DNA of 64,000 nt, taken from assembly GCF_013167895.1 (NCBI RefSeq), contig NZ_BLWC01000001.1, forward strand, positions 5,766,001 through 5,830,000. Direction: 5' to 3'. Source of the stretch: Streptomyces fulvorobeus. Its GTDB lineage: Bacteria > Actinomycetota > Actinomycetes > Streptomycetales > Streptomycetaceae. Shown piece after piece: positions 26,655 to 35,791 of this stretch (position 1 is the stretch's first letter; each line of letters starts with the position of its first letter). The notes under the pieces were generated by a model. That model saw only the letters and a list, made by a program, of their open reading frames with translations. It had not been told where the DNA came from and searched no databases. The position numbers and the translations under genes were made by a program.

Positions 26655-27157
26655 CCGGGGAGACTGCGGGACAGGAGCCGGAGGGCGTAGTAGGAGCGGG
26701 ACTTGACGGTGCCCGCGGGTATACCGAGCTCCTGCGCCGTCTCGCCCACGCTCAGGCCCCGGAAGTAGATCCGCACCAGGACGGCGCGGTGCTCGGGGCT
26801 GAGCGTCCTGACCGCCTCACGTACGTCGAGGGCGCGGACGGCCGAGTCCGCGGTGTCCTGCGGCGCGGGCGCGCCCTCCAGCACGGCGTCGCTCACCTCC
26901 GCCGGACGGGCCAGGCGCGAGCGGCGGGCGTCGATGGCGAGACGCCGTCCGACGGTGAAGAGCCAGGGGCGCATCGACTCGTAGGGGGCGTCGAACGCCT
27001 CGGGGTGCTGCCAGGCGCGTACCAAGGTCTCCTGGAGCAGGTCCTCCGCGCGCTGGCGGTCGCCGAAGGTCAGGCCGAGCAGGAAGTGGAACAGCGCGGG
27101 CCCGTGCTCGCGCTGGAGGTCCGCGAGGGCCCGCTCGCCGGTCTTCGTCGTGGTCAT
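26588..27157 (-). CDS. ECF (group 4) RNA polymerase sigma factor
   Basis: A 189-aa sigma factor. Region 2 (GPALFHFLLGLTFGDRQRAE, DLLQETLVRAWQHPEAFD, RPWLFTVGRRLAIDARRSR) and region 4 (TLSPEHRAVLVRIYFRGLSV, GIPAGTVKSRSYYALRLL) are complete. An ~25-residue Ser-rich tail is the antisense of the zinc-finger gene and may be the price of the overlap. ATG 27157 has an AAGGAC site. Convergent, overlapping sigma and anti-sigma genes are unusual: messages would be complementary at their ends, which could add RNA-level cross-control. Confidence 0.88.
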   Translation of the reverse strand: MTTTKTGERALADLQREHGPALFHFLLGLTFGDRQRAEDLLQETLVRAWQHPEAFDAPYESMRPWLFTVGRRLAIDARRSRLARPAEVSDAVLEGAPAPQDTADSAVRALDVREAVRTLSPEHRAVLVRIYFRGLSVGETAQELGIPAGTVKSRSYYALRLLSRSLPGYSSRSSSSSSPRMADASATST

Positions 27158-27347
27158 GGTGAACGTCCTTCCCGGAGAGGCCCCTGCCGCCTCGCTGCCG
27201 CCTGCCGTATACGAACCCATTCGGACCGCCAGGAACAGGCAGCGCGCCGAGGTGTGCGACGAGCGGTCGCACGGAGCGGCGAGTGGTGCGGTGAACGGTC
27301 GGACAGCGGCGATATCGCCGATTCAGGGAGGCGTGGCCCGTTGGTCC

Positions 27348-27379
27348 TTGACTCACCAGTATGACTATATGTGTAGTCA
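27348..27379 (+). promoter_or_regulatory. Promoter with overlapping dyad upstream of the CapA-like gene
   Basis: TTGACT (27348-27353), an 18-bp spacer and TGTAGT (27372-27377) form a promoter. The -10 box lies in a perfect dyad TGACTA-N6-TAGTCA (27362-27379 within the same stretch), which suggests a repressor site, GntR/FadR-like in form. Confidence 0.5.
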
Positions 27380-27414
27380 GATGTCCTGAATCAGTCGAAC
27401 CGGGAGCCGGGCAG

Positions 27415-28626
27415 ATGACGAAGCGCATCAGACAGAGCACCGTGGCCGCCGTCACGGTGCTGCTCGCCGCGGCATCGGCGTGCAGTGGGCAGCAGTCCCC
27501 GGCCCCGGGGGAGGCGGGGCTCGGGACGACCGCCGCACAGGCGGGCCGGGGGGCGGGCGGCATCGCGGCCGACAAGGCGCGCGCCTTCACGCTCGTCGCC
27601 TCCGGTGACGTCCTGCCGCACTCCTCGGTCATCGACCGGGCAGCGGCTGACGCGGGCGGCCGGGGATACGACTTCGCCCCGATGCTCAAGGGCGCCGCAC
27701 CCGTCGTCTCCGGTGCGGACCTGGCCATCTGCCACATGGAGACGGTGTACGGCGAGGCCGGCGGCCCCTACACCGGCTACCCCTCCTTCAAGTCGCCCCC
27801 CGAGGTGGCCCAGGGCTTGCGTGCCACCGGGTTCGACTCCTGCTCCACCGCGTCGAACCACACGCTCGACGACGGAGCGGACGGTGTCCGCCGCACCCTC
27901 GACGCCCTCGACAAGGAGGGCATCGCACACGCGGGCTCCGCCCGTTCCGCCGCCGAGGCCGCCCGGCCCACCCTGCTGAAAGCGGGCCGGGGCAGGCACG
28001 CGGCCAAGGTCGCCCACCTCGCCTACACCTACGGGACCAACGACGTCCCGCTCCCGGAAGGACAGCCCTGGGCGGTCAACCTGATCGACCGGCGGAGAAT
28101 CGTCGCCGACGCCCGAGCCGCCCGCCGGGCGGGCGCCGACGTGGTCGCCGTATCACTGCACTGGGGCACCGAATGGCAGGACGAACCCGACGAGGAGCAG
28201 CTCACCCTCGGCAGGCAGCTCACCGCCGCGACCTCCGCCGGCCGACCGGACATCGACCTCGTCCTCGGCACACACGCGCATGTCCCGCAGGCGTACGAGA
28301 AGGTCAACGGCACCTGGATCATCTACGGCATGGGCGACCAGGTCGCCGGGGCGATGATCAACTACGAGGGGGCCCAGGACCCGCGCGGCAACCAGGGCTC
28401 CATCGGCCGCTTCACCTTCGCGCCGCCCGCCGGACCTGGCAAGCGCTGGACGGTGAGCAAGGCCGAGTTCGTGCCTCACTGGTACGACACCACCGCGGGG
28501 CGCGTCGTCAACCTCAACACCGCCATCGACGAGGGCGCCACCCACCACCGTCCGGTGCGCGACCGCATCCGCGACGTCGTCCTCGGCCGCGGCGCCGCCG
28601 ATGACGGGCTCCTCATGGGGAAGTGA
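27415..28626 (+). CDS. CapA family (PGA-synthesis-like) lipoprotein
   Basis: A 403-aa exported protein. The lipoprotein signal VAAVTVLLAAASAC ends at Cys23. A metallophosphatase-like CapA domain follows, with TLVASGDVLPHSSV, the SNHTLDDG motif, SLHWGTEW, LVLGTHAHVPQ and IYGMGDQ in family order. CapA proteins take part in poly-gamma-glutamate capsule formation in bacilli. In streptomycetes, without capBC, the role is unclear and may be surface polymer or phosphoester hydrolysis. It stands alone behind its own promoter. ATG 27415 has a GGGAG site. Confidence 0.85.
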   Translation: MTKRIRQSTVAAVTVLLAAASACSGQQSPAPGEAGLGTTAAQAGRGAGGIAADKARAFTLVASGDVLPHSSVIDRAAADAGGRGYDFAPMLKGAAPVVSGADLAICHMETVYGEAGGPYTGYPSFKSPPEVAQGLRATGFDSCSTASNHTLDDGADGVRRTLDALDKEGIAHAGSARSAAEAARPTLLKAGRGRHAAKVAHLAYTYGTNDVPLPEGQPWAVNLIDRRRIVADARAARRAGADVVAVSLHWGTEWQDEPDEEQLTLGRQLTAATSAGRPDIDLVLGTHAHVPQAYEKVNGTWIIYGMGDQVAGAMINYEGAQDPRGNQGSIGRFTFAPPAGPGKRWTVSKAEFVPHWYDTTAGRVVNLNTAIDEGATHHRPVRDRIRDVVLGRGAADDGLLMGK

Positions 28627-28653
28627 CGGAAGCGGGCCCGGCGCCGCACCCCG

Positions 28654-29115
28654 TCACGGGACCACGGTGACCGGCCAGCGGCCCGCCTTCACCAGACGGA
28701 CGGCGACCGAACCGATGAACCGGTGCCCGGCCGACTCCGAAGCGCCGACCACCACGGCGTCCGCCTTCAGCTCGTCGGCCGAGGCGACCAGCCCGTTGTA
28801 CGGATCGCCGTGGAAGGTGTGGAACTCCCACCGCACGTTCCATATGTCCTTCAGCCGCTCGGTCGACTCCCGGATCTCGTGGACCAGGCCCTCCGCCACC
28901 TCCCCGGTGACCTCACCGACCGGCGCCCCGAGCGCCGCCCCGGCGGCCATCACCGGCTGGACGTAGACGAGGGCGAGCATGGCGTTCTGCCGTCGTGCCA
29001 GCCCTGCGGCGTAGGCGGCGGCGCGCATGGAGGAGTCGGAACCGTCGATGCCCGCGACGATCACCTTGGGGCCGTCGGTGCCACGTTCGAACTCATGGCG
29101 TTGCTGGTCTGTCAC
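28654..29115 (-). CDS. Universal stress protein (UspA family)
   Basis: A 153-aa single USP domain. It opens VIVAGIDGSDSSMRAAAYAA and ends with the ATP-binding pattern (GASESAGHR, then FIGSVAVRLVKAGRWPVTVV: G-x2-G-x9-G-type, near residues 122-152). It is cytosolic, nucleotide-binding and stress-linked by analogy. The first Gly of the usual G-x-x-G is replaced in GASESAGHR, so ATP binding is plausible rather than certain. It is convergent with the CapA gene. Confidence 0.87.
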   Translation of the reverse strand: MTDQQRHEFERGTDGPKVIVAGIDGSDSSMRAAAYAAGLARRQNAMLALVYVQPVMAAGAALGAPVGEVTGEVAEGLVHEIRESTERLKDIWNVRWEFHTFHGDPYNGLVASADELKADAVVVGASESAGHRFIGSVAVRLVKAGRWPVTVVP

Positions 29116-29279
29116 GGCAGCGAGGCTATCGGCTGCCCTCGCGGAAGCCCGGCCGGGTCGCGCCGCGCTCCCCGGACGACCTCCGGTCAGCGGCGGTCCG
29201 ATGGTCCTATCGGGTGCAAAGCGCAGCAGTCGCAGTGTCGGCGGTACGGCCGGGGGGACCGCCGTGCGAGCAGTTGGTC

Positions 29280-30127
29280 ATGAAATACGATCAGCAGACC
29301 CCGCGACCGGAACGACGCACAGTGCTCCGGCTGGCCCTCGGTCTCTCGGCCGCCACCGCCGTCCACCTGATCGCCGCCGACCCCGCCGCCACGCCCGTCC
29401 GCCCCGGAGGCGCGCCGCCCGCGGGGCCGCCGGGTCTCCCGCACAGGCGCGGGCGAGGCCCTCGGCGTACCGCCTCCAGCCCATGACGGCCCACACCCCG
29501 CCCCGCTTCCGCAGGCCCGCGCCGCCCGTACGCACCAGGCCGCTGGAGGAGCTTCCCGGCCTCGGGCGTTCCCTGGTGCTCAGTTTCGACGACGGCCCCG
29601 ATCCCCGGTACACCCCGGGGATTCTGGCCACCCTGCGCGAGCACGGGGTCAGGGCCATGTTCTTCGTCTGCGGCGAGATGGCCGCCGACAGCCCGGACCT
29701 GCTGCGGGAGATGGCGGCGGACGGTCACGTCGTCGCCAACCACTCCTGGTCCCACCCGCTGATCCCCTCGCTCTCCCGGGCCGGCATCCGCGACGAGCTG
29801 GGCCGTACCAGCGACACCATCGCGAGGACGGTGGGCGAGGCGCCGCTCTGGTACCGGGCGCCGTACGGGGCGTGGAACCGCAACTCCTTCGAGATCGGAG
29901 CCGCGCTGGGCATGGAGCCCCTGGCCTGGACGGTCGACACGCTCGACTGGAAGGAGCCGGGCACCGGCACCATCGTCCGCCGCGTCCTGGACGGTGCGGC
30001 GCCCGGCGTCGTGGTGCTCTCCCACGACGCGGGCGGCGACCGCTCGCAGAGCGTCGCCGCACTGCGCAGGTATCTGCCCGGACTGCTCGCGGACGGCTAC
30101 CGCGTCACCGTTCCGTTCCGTACGTGA
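29280..30127 (+). CDS. Tat-exported polysaccharide deacetylase (NodB domain; one-base frameshift)
   Basis: ATG 29280 opens a Tat-type signal (PERRTVLRLALGLSAATAV). The frame shifts by -1 near the G4 run at about 29417-29421, and the NodB domain follows: LVLSFDDGPDPRYTPG (motif 1), NHSWSHP (motif 2), WYRAPYGAWN (motif 3), WTVDTLDW (motif 4) and VVVLSHDAG (motif 5). One extra G restores a single protein of about 282 aa. As written, only an internal ATG at 29483 gives the catalytic domain, without a signal. The enzyme would deacetylate GlcNAc in peptidoglycan or another wall glycan outside the cell. Confidence 0.8.
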
Positions 30128-30158
30128 GAGCGCGGGGTGGCCGCGGCGCGCTCACGGT

Positions 30159-30817
30159 TCAGCGCGTCGCGACCATCCGGGCGAAGACGACCACGTTCCC
30201 GTCGTACCCCCCGCCTTGGAGTAGCCGCCGCCGCAGGTGATGACCCGGAGCTCCGCGTGGCCCGTGTCCCCGTACACCCGGGCGCCGGGGAAGTCGTTCT
30301 TGGCGAACACGTCGACCCCGTACACCTCGAACACCGCCACCCGGCCGTCGTAGCGGGTCACCTCGACGCGCTGCCCCTTCTTGACGGAGCCCAGGCCGTA
30401 GAAGACGGCGGGCCCCGACATGTTGTCGACGTGGCCGACGACCACGGCGGTACCGCGCTGACCGGGCGAGATGCCGTTCTGGTACCAGCCCGCGAGGTTG
30501 GGGTCCTGCGGGGGAGGGGCCGCGATCCATCCCTGCGCGTCCAGGTCGACGTCGATCATCGGTGCGTCCACCCGGATCGAGCCGATCTTCACGCGGGCGG
30601 CGGGCGCGTACGGCAGCGGCTTGACGGGCTCGCCGGCGAGCGGCGCCGCCGCGGGGTCCTGACGTTCTCTCAGCGACGCGGCCGCCGCCGGCTGCGGCGG
30701 CCCCGGGGCGATGTCGGTGCCGTTCCGCATGAGGGCGAGGCCCGTGAGCAGCACCAGGGCGATCGCACCCCACGGCGCGTGTCTGGTGCGCTCGACTTCC
30801 CAGTGGTCCCGGCCCAT
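30159..30817 (-). CDS. Class F sortase (one-base frameshift at the C-terminus)
   Basis: About 218 aa. An N-terminal membrane helix (about 17-31) is followed by a class F sortase domain, KIGSIRVDAPMIDVDL at its start, catalytic His129 in VVVGHVDN and Cys195 in LRVITCGGG. The last strand, with the catalytic Arg, appears one frame away (YDGNVVVFARMVATR to TGA 30159). One extra base in the C6 run at 30207-30212 restores it; as written, the frame runs to 30152 without the Arg. Sortases join surface proteins to the wall. The two neighbouring genes encode surface proteins with an unusual shared C-terminal signal, so they are candidate substrates. Confidence 0.85.
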
Positions 30818-31160
30818 GGTTCTCCCTTCGTCGCGACGATTGGAACGCTAAGTGCGGGGTGCCGCGGCGGCGATCAGGGAAGGGCGAACGGGTGGCGGCC
30901 GGACGCGGGGCCACCGCGGTCGACACCCCGGGCGGCCCAAGGACCGGGCTCTTCGGAGTAATGAGCCGATAAAAGTTCTGACGGTCCGTGACCTGCGACT
31001 CCGTCAGGTTCGGGGACCTCCGAGCGGCGTGTCGGCTCACCGGGGTGGAGCAGTGCCGAAGTGCGACAAGCGGAGGATCTGGTGAGTGTTCCTCATGGGA
31101 CGCGTATCCGATCCATCCCGGAGGACAGCCTCCGGGGCGCTTCCCGCTGGAGGTTCAACG
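30818..31160. other. 343-bp divergent promoter region
   Basis: The region lies between the sortase gene (leftward) and the first surface-protein gene (rightward). It contains an inverted repeat, CTGACGG (30978-30984) with CCGTCAG (31001-31007). I see no supported gene. Confidence 0.4.
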
Positions 31161-31640
31161 ATGCGTGCTTCACGCGCTCTCGCGGTGACCGCGACCGCAT
31201 TCGCGGCTGTCGGGCTCGCCGCTCCGATGGCTGCCGCGACCAACGGTCCGACCAACGTCACCGTCAACCCGTACTCGGTGCACCAGGGCGCCACGATGCA
31301 GGTCAGCGCCATGGGCTGCGGCCACGGCGGAAAGGTGTGGTCGAACGCCTTCCCGACGACCAACCTGTCCGCGGGCTCGACCGGATACGCCACGGCGCAC
31401 ATCCGGCACAACGCGACCCCCGGGCACTACAACCTGTCGGTGAAGTGCAACGACAACTCCAGGATCGCCACGCACAAGTTCACCGTGCTCGCCGGTCAGG
31501 GAGCCCGGGGCGGGCTCGGCGGCTCCATGGGACCGAGCTCGGTCGAGATGCAGATCGGTGGCGCGCTGGTGGCCGCGTCGGCCATCGGGGGTGCCGTCTT
31601 CATCGTCCGCCGTCGCCGGGCCGGCCATGCGGGGATCTGA
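31161..31640 (+). CDS. Secreted surface protein with RGGLGGS-TM-RRRR C-terminus (A)
   Basis: A 159-aa protein with a signal peptide (MRASRALAVTATAFAAVGLA, cleavage near residue 26). A ~85-residue beta-rich domain with one Cys pair (C53 in SAMGC, C96 in SVKC) is followed by the tripartite end: RGGLGGS (116-122), a membrane helix (about 133-149) and RRRR (150-153). This is the layout of a sortase sorting signal without LPXTG. A paralogue lies convergent 95 bp away, and a class F sortase is encoded divergently. GGAGG-type site before ATG 31161. I do not recognise a named family. Confidence 0.78.
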   Translation: MRASRALAVTATAFAAVGLAAPMAAATNGPTNVTVNPYSVHQGATMQVSAMGCGHGGKVWSNAFPTTNLSAGSTGYATAHIRHNATPGHYNLSVKCNDNSRIATHKFTVLAGQGARGGLGGSMGPSSVEMQIGGALVAASAIGGAVFIVRRRRAGHAGI

Positions 31641-31673
31641 GGCGTCGAACCTCTCGCCCGGCCCGATACGCCC

Positions 31674-31709
31674 GTCGCCCCGAGTCCTGGACCAAGGACC
31701 CGGGGCGAC
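31674..31709. terminator. Bidirectional terminator between the two surface-protein genes
   Basis: A near-perfect 36-nt hairpin: GTCGCCCCG (31674-31682) pairs with CGGGGCGAC (31701-31709) and the inner GTCCT with AGGAC. It serves both convergent genes. Confidence 0.8.
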
Positions 31710-31735
31710 TGTCGTCGTCCGGCGGTGCACGCCGG

Positions 31736-32302
31736 TCAGTGGCTGCCGCGCCGCCTGCGCACGGCGTACACGGTGCCCCCCGCCGCCGCCAGCACCAGGG
31801 CGCCGCCCGCCGCGATCTCGCCGGCGCCGAAGCCGTCCACACTGCCGCCCAGGCCGCCCCGCACGCCGCTGGGGGCGAGCGCGGTGGAACTGACGGTCGG
31901 AACCGTCCTGGTGGGCGTGGTCGTGGGCCTGGGGGTGCGGGTCGGTGTGCTCGTCGCACCGCCGGTGATGGTCAGGCCGACCATGCGCACGGTGCCGCCG
32001 CAGTTGAACGTCACCTCGTAGACGGCGCCCCGTCTGGCGTCCCAGTCGACCGTGGCCGTGGCCGACTGCCCGCTGGGGATCGTCGTCGTGTCGAACACAC
32101 CCGCCGAGGCGGTGGCGGTCACGTCGCAGCCCATGGCGCCCAAGGTGACCCGGCCGCCCGGCGCGATCACCGAAGGGGTGACCGAGGGGGTGAAGGACGT
32201 GCCCGGGCCGTTCGTGGTGGCGTGTGCCGCCGTGGCCGGAGCAGTCAGGGCGAGAGCGGCGGAGCCGAGCAGGGCGACTGGTGCGACACGTATCGCGCGC
32301 AT
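31736..32302 (-). CDS. Secreted surface protein with RGGLGGS-TM-RRRR C-terminus (B)
   Basis: A 188-aa paralogue of protein A: signal peptide (to about residue 28), beta-rich domain with the same Cys spacing (C59 in GAMGC, C101 in FNC) and a Thr/Pro/Arg stalk (about 114-140) as wall spacer. The same end follows: RGGLGGS (148-154), a hydrophobic helix and RRRR (182-185). The stalk suggests display at a distance from the membrane. No LPXTG-type motif. It is convergent with A, on the same strand as the sortase, and probably belongs to one surface-display set. Confidence 0.78.
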   Translation of the reverse strand: MRAIRVAPVALLGSAALALTAPATAAHATTNGPGTSFTPSVTPSVIAPGGRVTLGAMGCDVTATASAGVFDTTTIPSGQSATATVDWDARRGAVYEVTFNCGGTVRMVGLTITGGATSTPTRTPRPTTTPTRTVPTVSSTALAPSGVRGGLGGSVDGFGAGEIAAGGALVLAAAGGTVYAVRRRRGSH

Positions 32303-32492
32303 GGTGAATCCTCCGGGTCCCCGAGGAGCAGTTGCGGAAGGTTTTCCACAGAGCAGCGGAAATGCACCTCGATGCCCGGAATGCTAAAAGTGCCGCATAT
32401 AACCCGCGATCGGGGAAGGCGAATGGGGCAGCCTTGTCCCCCGGCCGGCGCACCGCAGAAGTGCCGGCCGGGGCCCTGATCCGGATGAGGCG

Positions 32493-33260
32493 CTATCCGC
32501 CGACGGCGTGCGGGAAGAGGTCGACGAACGGGCCGGTGGTGGCCGAGATGCCTCGCCCGAAGGGTGAGTCGAACGCCCAGATCAGAAAGAGCAGGAAGGC
32601 GATCAGCACGCTGAAGAGTCCCGCGAGCAGTAGTTCGCGGAAGGTTCTGCGGATCTGAAGCGTGAAGATCAGCCCCACCGTGACCGTCGCCCCGGTGATC
32701 AGGCCGAACCACACCACCCCCGGCATCGTCGCACCGGCGCTCTGCCCCCGGGAGCCACGTGCGTCATCGGCCGCGGCCACCTGGTCCACCAGCGGCTGAT
32801 ACGCCTGCCCCTCGTGGTCGGTCCTGGGCTGGTAGTCGGTGACATCCGCCCGTACGCGGTCCAGGAGCACGGTGCCCCGCTCGGTGAGGTTCCCGGTCTC
32901 GGTCATCGCCTCCCACTCCTCGTCGACCACATAGCGGACATACGCGTCGACATCGGCCCGAATGCGGTCGCGGACCTCGACCGGGTAGACGGACGCGCGT
33001 GCGCTGACCTCGTGCAGGGCCTGGGCCTCCAGGCGCACGGACTCCTGGGCGGCGCTGCGCCCCTCCCAGACGCCCGCGATGGCGAGGCCCAGCACGATCG
33101 CGTACACCACACCGATCATCATCGTCATGTACTCGATCACGTCAGGTGTCTCGGACGGGTCGTCGTCCTCGCCCAGGCGCCGGTTGCTGAGGATGGCGAT
33201 GGTGAGGACGACAGCACAGGCCGAGGCCATGGCAATGGTCAGAACAAGCCATTCCGACAT
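32493..33260 (-). CDS. DUF4239 (bestrophin-like) membrane protein
   Basis: A 255-aa protein with an N-terminal helix (5-25), a second (about 43-65; MTMMIGVVYAIVLGLAIAGV), a ~110-residue extramembrane domain and two C-terminal helices (about 182-202, 208-230). The text WEGRSAAQESVRLEAQALHE is typical of DUF4239, a family sometimes called bestrophin-like. Function is unknown, possibly a channel. It follows the proline-rich gene by 15 bp on the same strand, so the two are an operon. Confidence 0.82.
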   Translation of the reverse strand: MSEWLVLTIAMASACAVVLTIAILSNRRLGEDDDPSETPDVIEYMTMMIGVVYAIVLGLAIAGVWEGRSAAQESVRLEAQALHEVSARASVYPVEVRDRIRADVDAYVRYVVDEEWEAMTETGNLTERGTVLLDRVRADVTDYQPRTDHEGQAYQPLVDQVAAADDARGSRGQSAGATMPGVVWFGLITGATVTVGLIFTLQIRRTFRELLLAGLFSVLIAFLLFLIWAFDSPFGRGISATTGPFVDLFPHAVGG

Positions 33261-33275
33261 GGGTATCTCCGGGGA

Positions 33276-33905
<630 letters not shown>

Positions 33906-34857
33906 CCCACTCGCTGTCCGACACGCCCGGGCGGGCGAGGATTACCCCGATAGAGGGGATTTCGTTCGGTTCGGGTTTGCAGGCGGGGGGTTAGCGGTGC
34001 CTCCGTTCGAACACGGAGCACCGGCAACCCGCATCACGGGCCATGAATGACGCGGACCCGTGTCGCGCCCGGGCAGCTCACCGTGTGCGAAGAGCTGGCC
34101 GGTCGTGTGCCCGGACGCACCCGGCAGCTCACCGTCGCGGGCCGGCCGAAGTAGTGGCAGGCGAAGGAGACCACCCCCGTGACGTCAACGGACAGCAGCG
34201 GGCGGGACGTGGTTCACCCCCGCCCCCGGAGGGGGGAAGGCCGCCGCGAACGCCACGACGGAGAACGAGGAAGGGGCGAAACCGAACCGGCCGGTCGCGG
34301 CGGGCTTTCGGTCGGCACGGTCCCGGAACTAGGGGACACGTTGCCGACAAGCGTGGTAGGGCGGTCCACCGTTTCCAGAAGGACAGTGCGTGGCCGATGA
34401 ATTCAGCCCGCACGGACGACTGTCTCAAAAAGTGGCCCGCGGCCGAACCGGTGGCGAGAAATGAGGTCGAGGGCGTCATCACCAAGGGATATGTCACCTC
34501 GGCGGCCCGACGGTATCAACCAGCAGACTCTCGACGCCCGGCCGGTCTGCGCCTTCTCCGGCGACCCGGACCCGGTGCCGCCAACGGGCGGGGGAGCGGC
34601 GGCACATGGTACGCGGTGCCGCCCGGCGCGAAACCGCTCGGAGCGCCCAACTGGGAGAATTCACGCACCGGGTGTGCCGGTCCGTCGTTGAAGGTTCACC
34701 CGCAGCGACGGGGCAGCGCACATGACTCTGGAGTGTGACCAATAACGGACCGCGAATTTCCGTTTCCGCTCGCTCTCCTGGCGGTCGATCAGTAGCCTCT
34801 GCTCAACACTGACCATGAACATGGCCGGATCGCCGTGGCGACTTGTTGGAGACATCG
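33906..34857. other. 952-bp region without a supported gene
   Basis: Short frames here have poor or mixed codon statistics and no recognisable product. Visible structure: a 13-bp direct repeat GGCAGCTCACCGT at 34072-34084 and 34123-34135, and a possible -10 (TAGCCT, 34793-34798) for the methyltransferase gene. Given the homopolymer errors elsewhere in the window, a frameshifted small gene around 34180-34400 cannot be excluded. Confidence 0.4.
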
Positions 34858-35676
34858 ATGGAGCGTCCCGCCTGGGCACCGCAAGGCATTGACATTTCGG
34901 TGCCGAGCGTGTCCCGCATGTATGACTTCTATCTGGGCGGATCGCATAATTTCGAGGTGGACCGGGAAGCGGCCCGTAAGGCCATGGAGTTCATGCCGGG
35001 CCTCCCCAAGATCATGCAGGCGAATCGGGCCTTCATGCGCCGTGCCGTGCACTACGCCACGGCTCAGGGCATCAGCCAGTTCCTGGACATCGGTTCAGGC
35101 ATTCCGACCTTCGGTAATGTTCACGAAGTGGCCCAGACCGCCGACCCCGCGGCCAAGGTGGCGTACGTCGATCACGACCCGGTCGCCGTCGCGCACAGCC
35201 AGGCGGTGCTGGAGGGCGTAGGGAACGCGGTGATCGCCGCCGCGGATCTGCGTCACCCCCAGGACATCCTGAAGGACCCGGTGATCACCGGACTCCTCGA
35301 CTTCGACCGGCCGGTCGCACTGCTCCTCGTCGCGGTCCTGCACTTCGTCGAGGACGCCGACGAACCGTACGCCGCCGTCGCCGAGCTGCGCGAGGCGCTC
35401 GCCCCCGGCAGCCTGCTCATCATGACCCACGCCTCCTACGAGGGGATACCGCTCAGCCAGGAGCAGGCCGGCGGCACCGTGGACGTCTACCGCACCATCC
35501 GCAACCCGCTGATCATGCGGTCACGCGCCGAGGTCAGCCGGTTCTTCGAGGGGTACGAGATGGTCGACCCCGGCCTCGTCTCCATGCCCGAGTGGCGCCC
35601 GGACGCACCGGTGGGGGAGGACCAGGAAGACCCATTCGCCTTCTCGGGCTTCGCAGGGGTGGGACGCAAGGCGTGA
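34858..35676 (+). CDS. DUF574/SAM-dependent methyltransferase family protein
   Basis: A 272-aa protein of the large actinomycete 'S-adenosyl methyltransferase' family (former DUF574). GIDISVPSVSRMYDFYLGGS and HNFEVDRE open it. QFLDIGSGIPTFGNVHEVAQ is the SAM-binding loop, VAYVDHDPVAVAHSQ follows, and LLLVAVLHFVEDADEP is the post-motif region. Substrates are unknown. ATG 34858 has GGAGAC. Its stop overlaps a GTG (35673) that is the likely true start of the downstream GGDEF-EAL gene, so the two are probably coupled. Confidence 0.87.
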   Translation: MERPAWAPQGIDISVPSVSRMYDFYLGGSHNFEVDREAARKAMEFMPGLPKIMQANRAFMRRAVHYATAQGISQFLDIGSGIPTFGNVHEVAQTADPAAKVAYVDHDPVAVAHSQAVLEGVGNAVIAAADLRHPQDILKDPVITGLLDFDRPVALLLVAVLHFVEDADEPYAAVAELREALAPGSLLIMTHASYEGIPLSQEQAGGTVDVYRTIRNPLIMRSRAEVSRFFEGYEMVDPGLVSMPEWRPDAPVGEDQEDPFAFSGFAGVGRKA

Positions 35677-35791
35677 GTATCCCCGCCCAGGCGTCCGGCC
35701 CCCGGACGCGGAACCGGACGGTCCCGAGGACCGGCTCCGAAGATTCGCCACGATCTGGAGCCGGGCGATCTTTCCGTCCACGGCCACCTCC

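Noticed and set aside
26588..26665. Frameshift at the C-terminus of the ECF sigma gene
   Set aside because: The Ser-rich tail looks odd, but no homopolymer correction gives an earlier natural stop; the convergent overlap explains it.
34043..34738. Plus-strand frame reaching up to the methyltransferase gene
   Set aside because: Stop-poor by GC content only; mixed codon quality and no domain.
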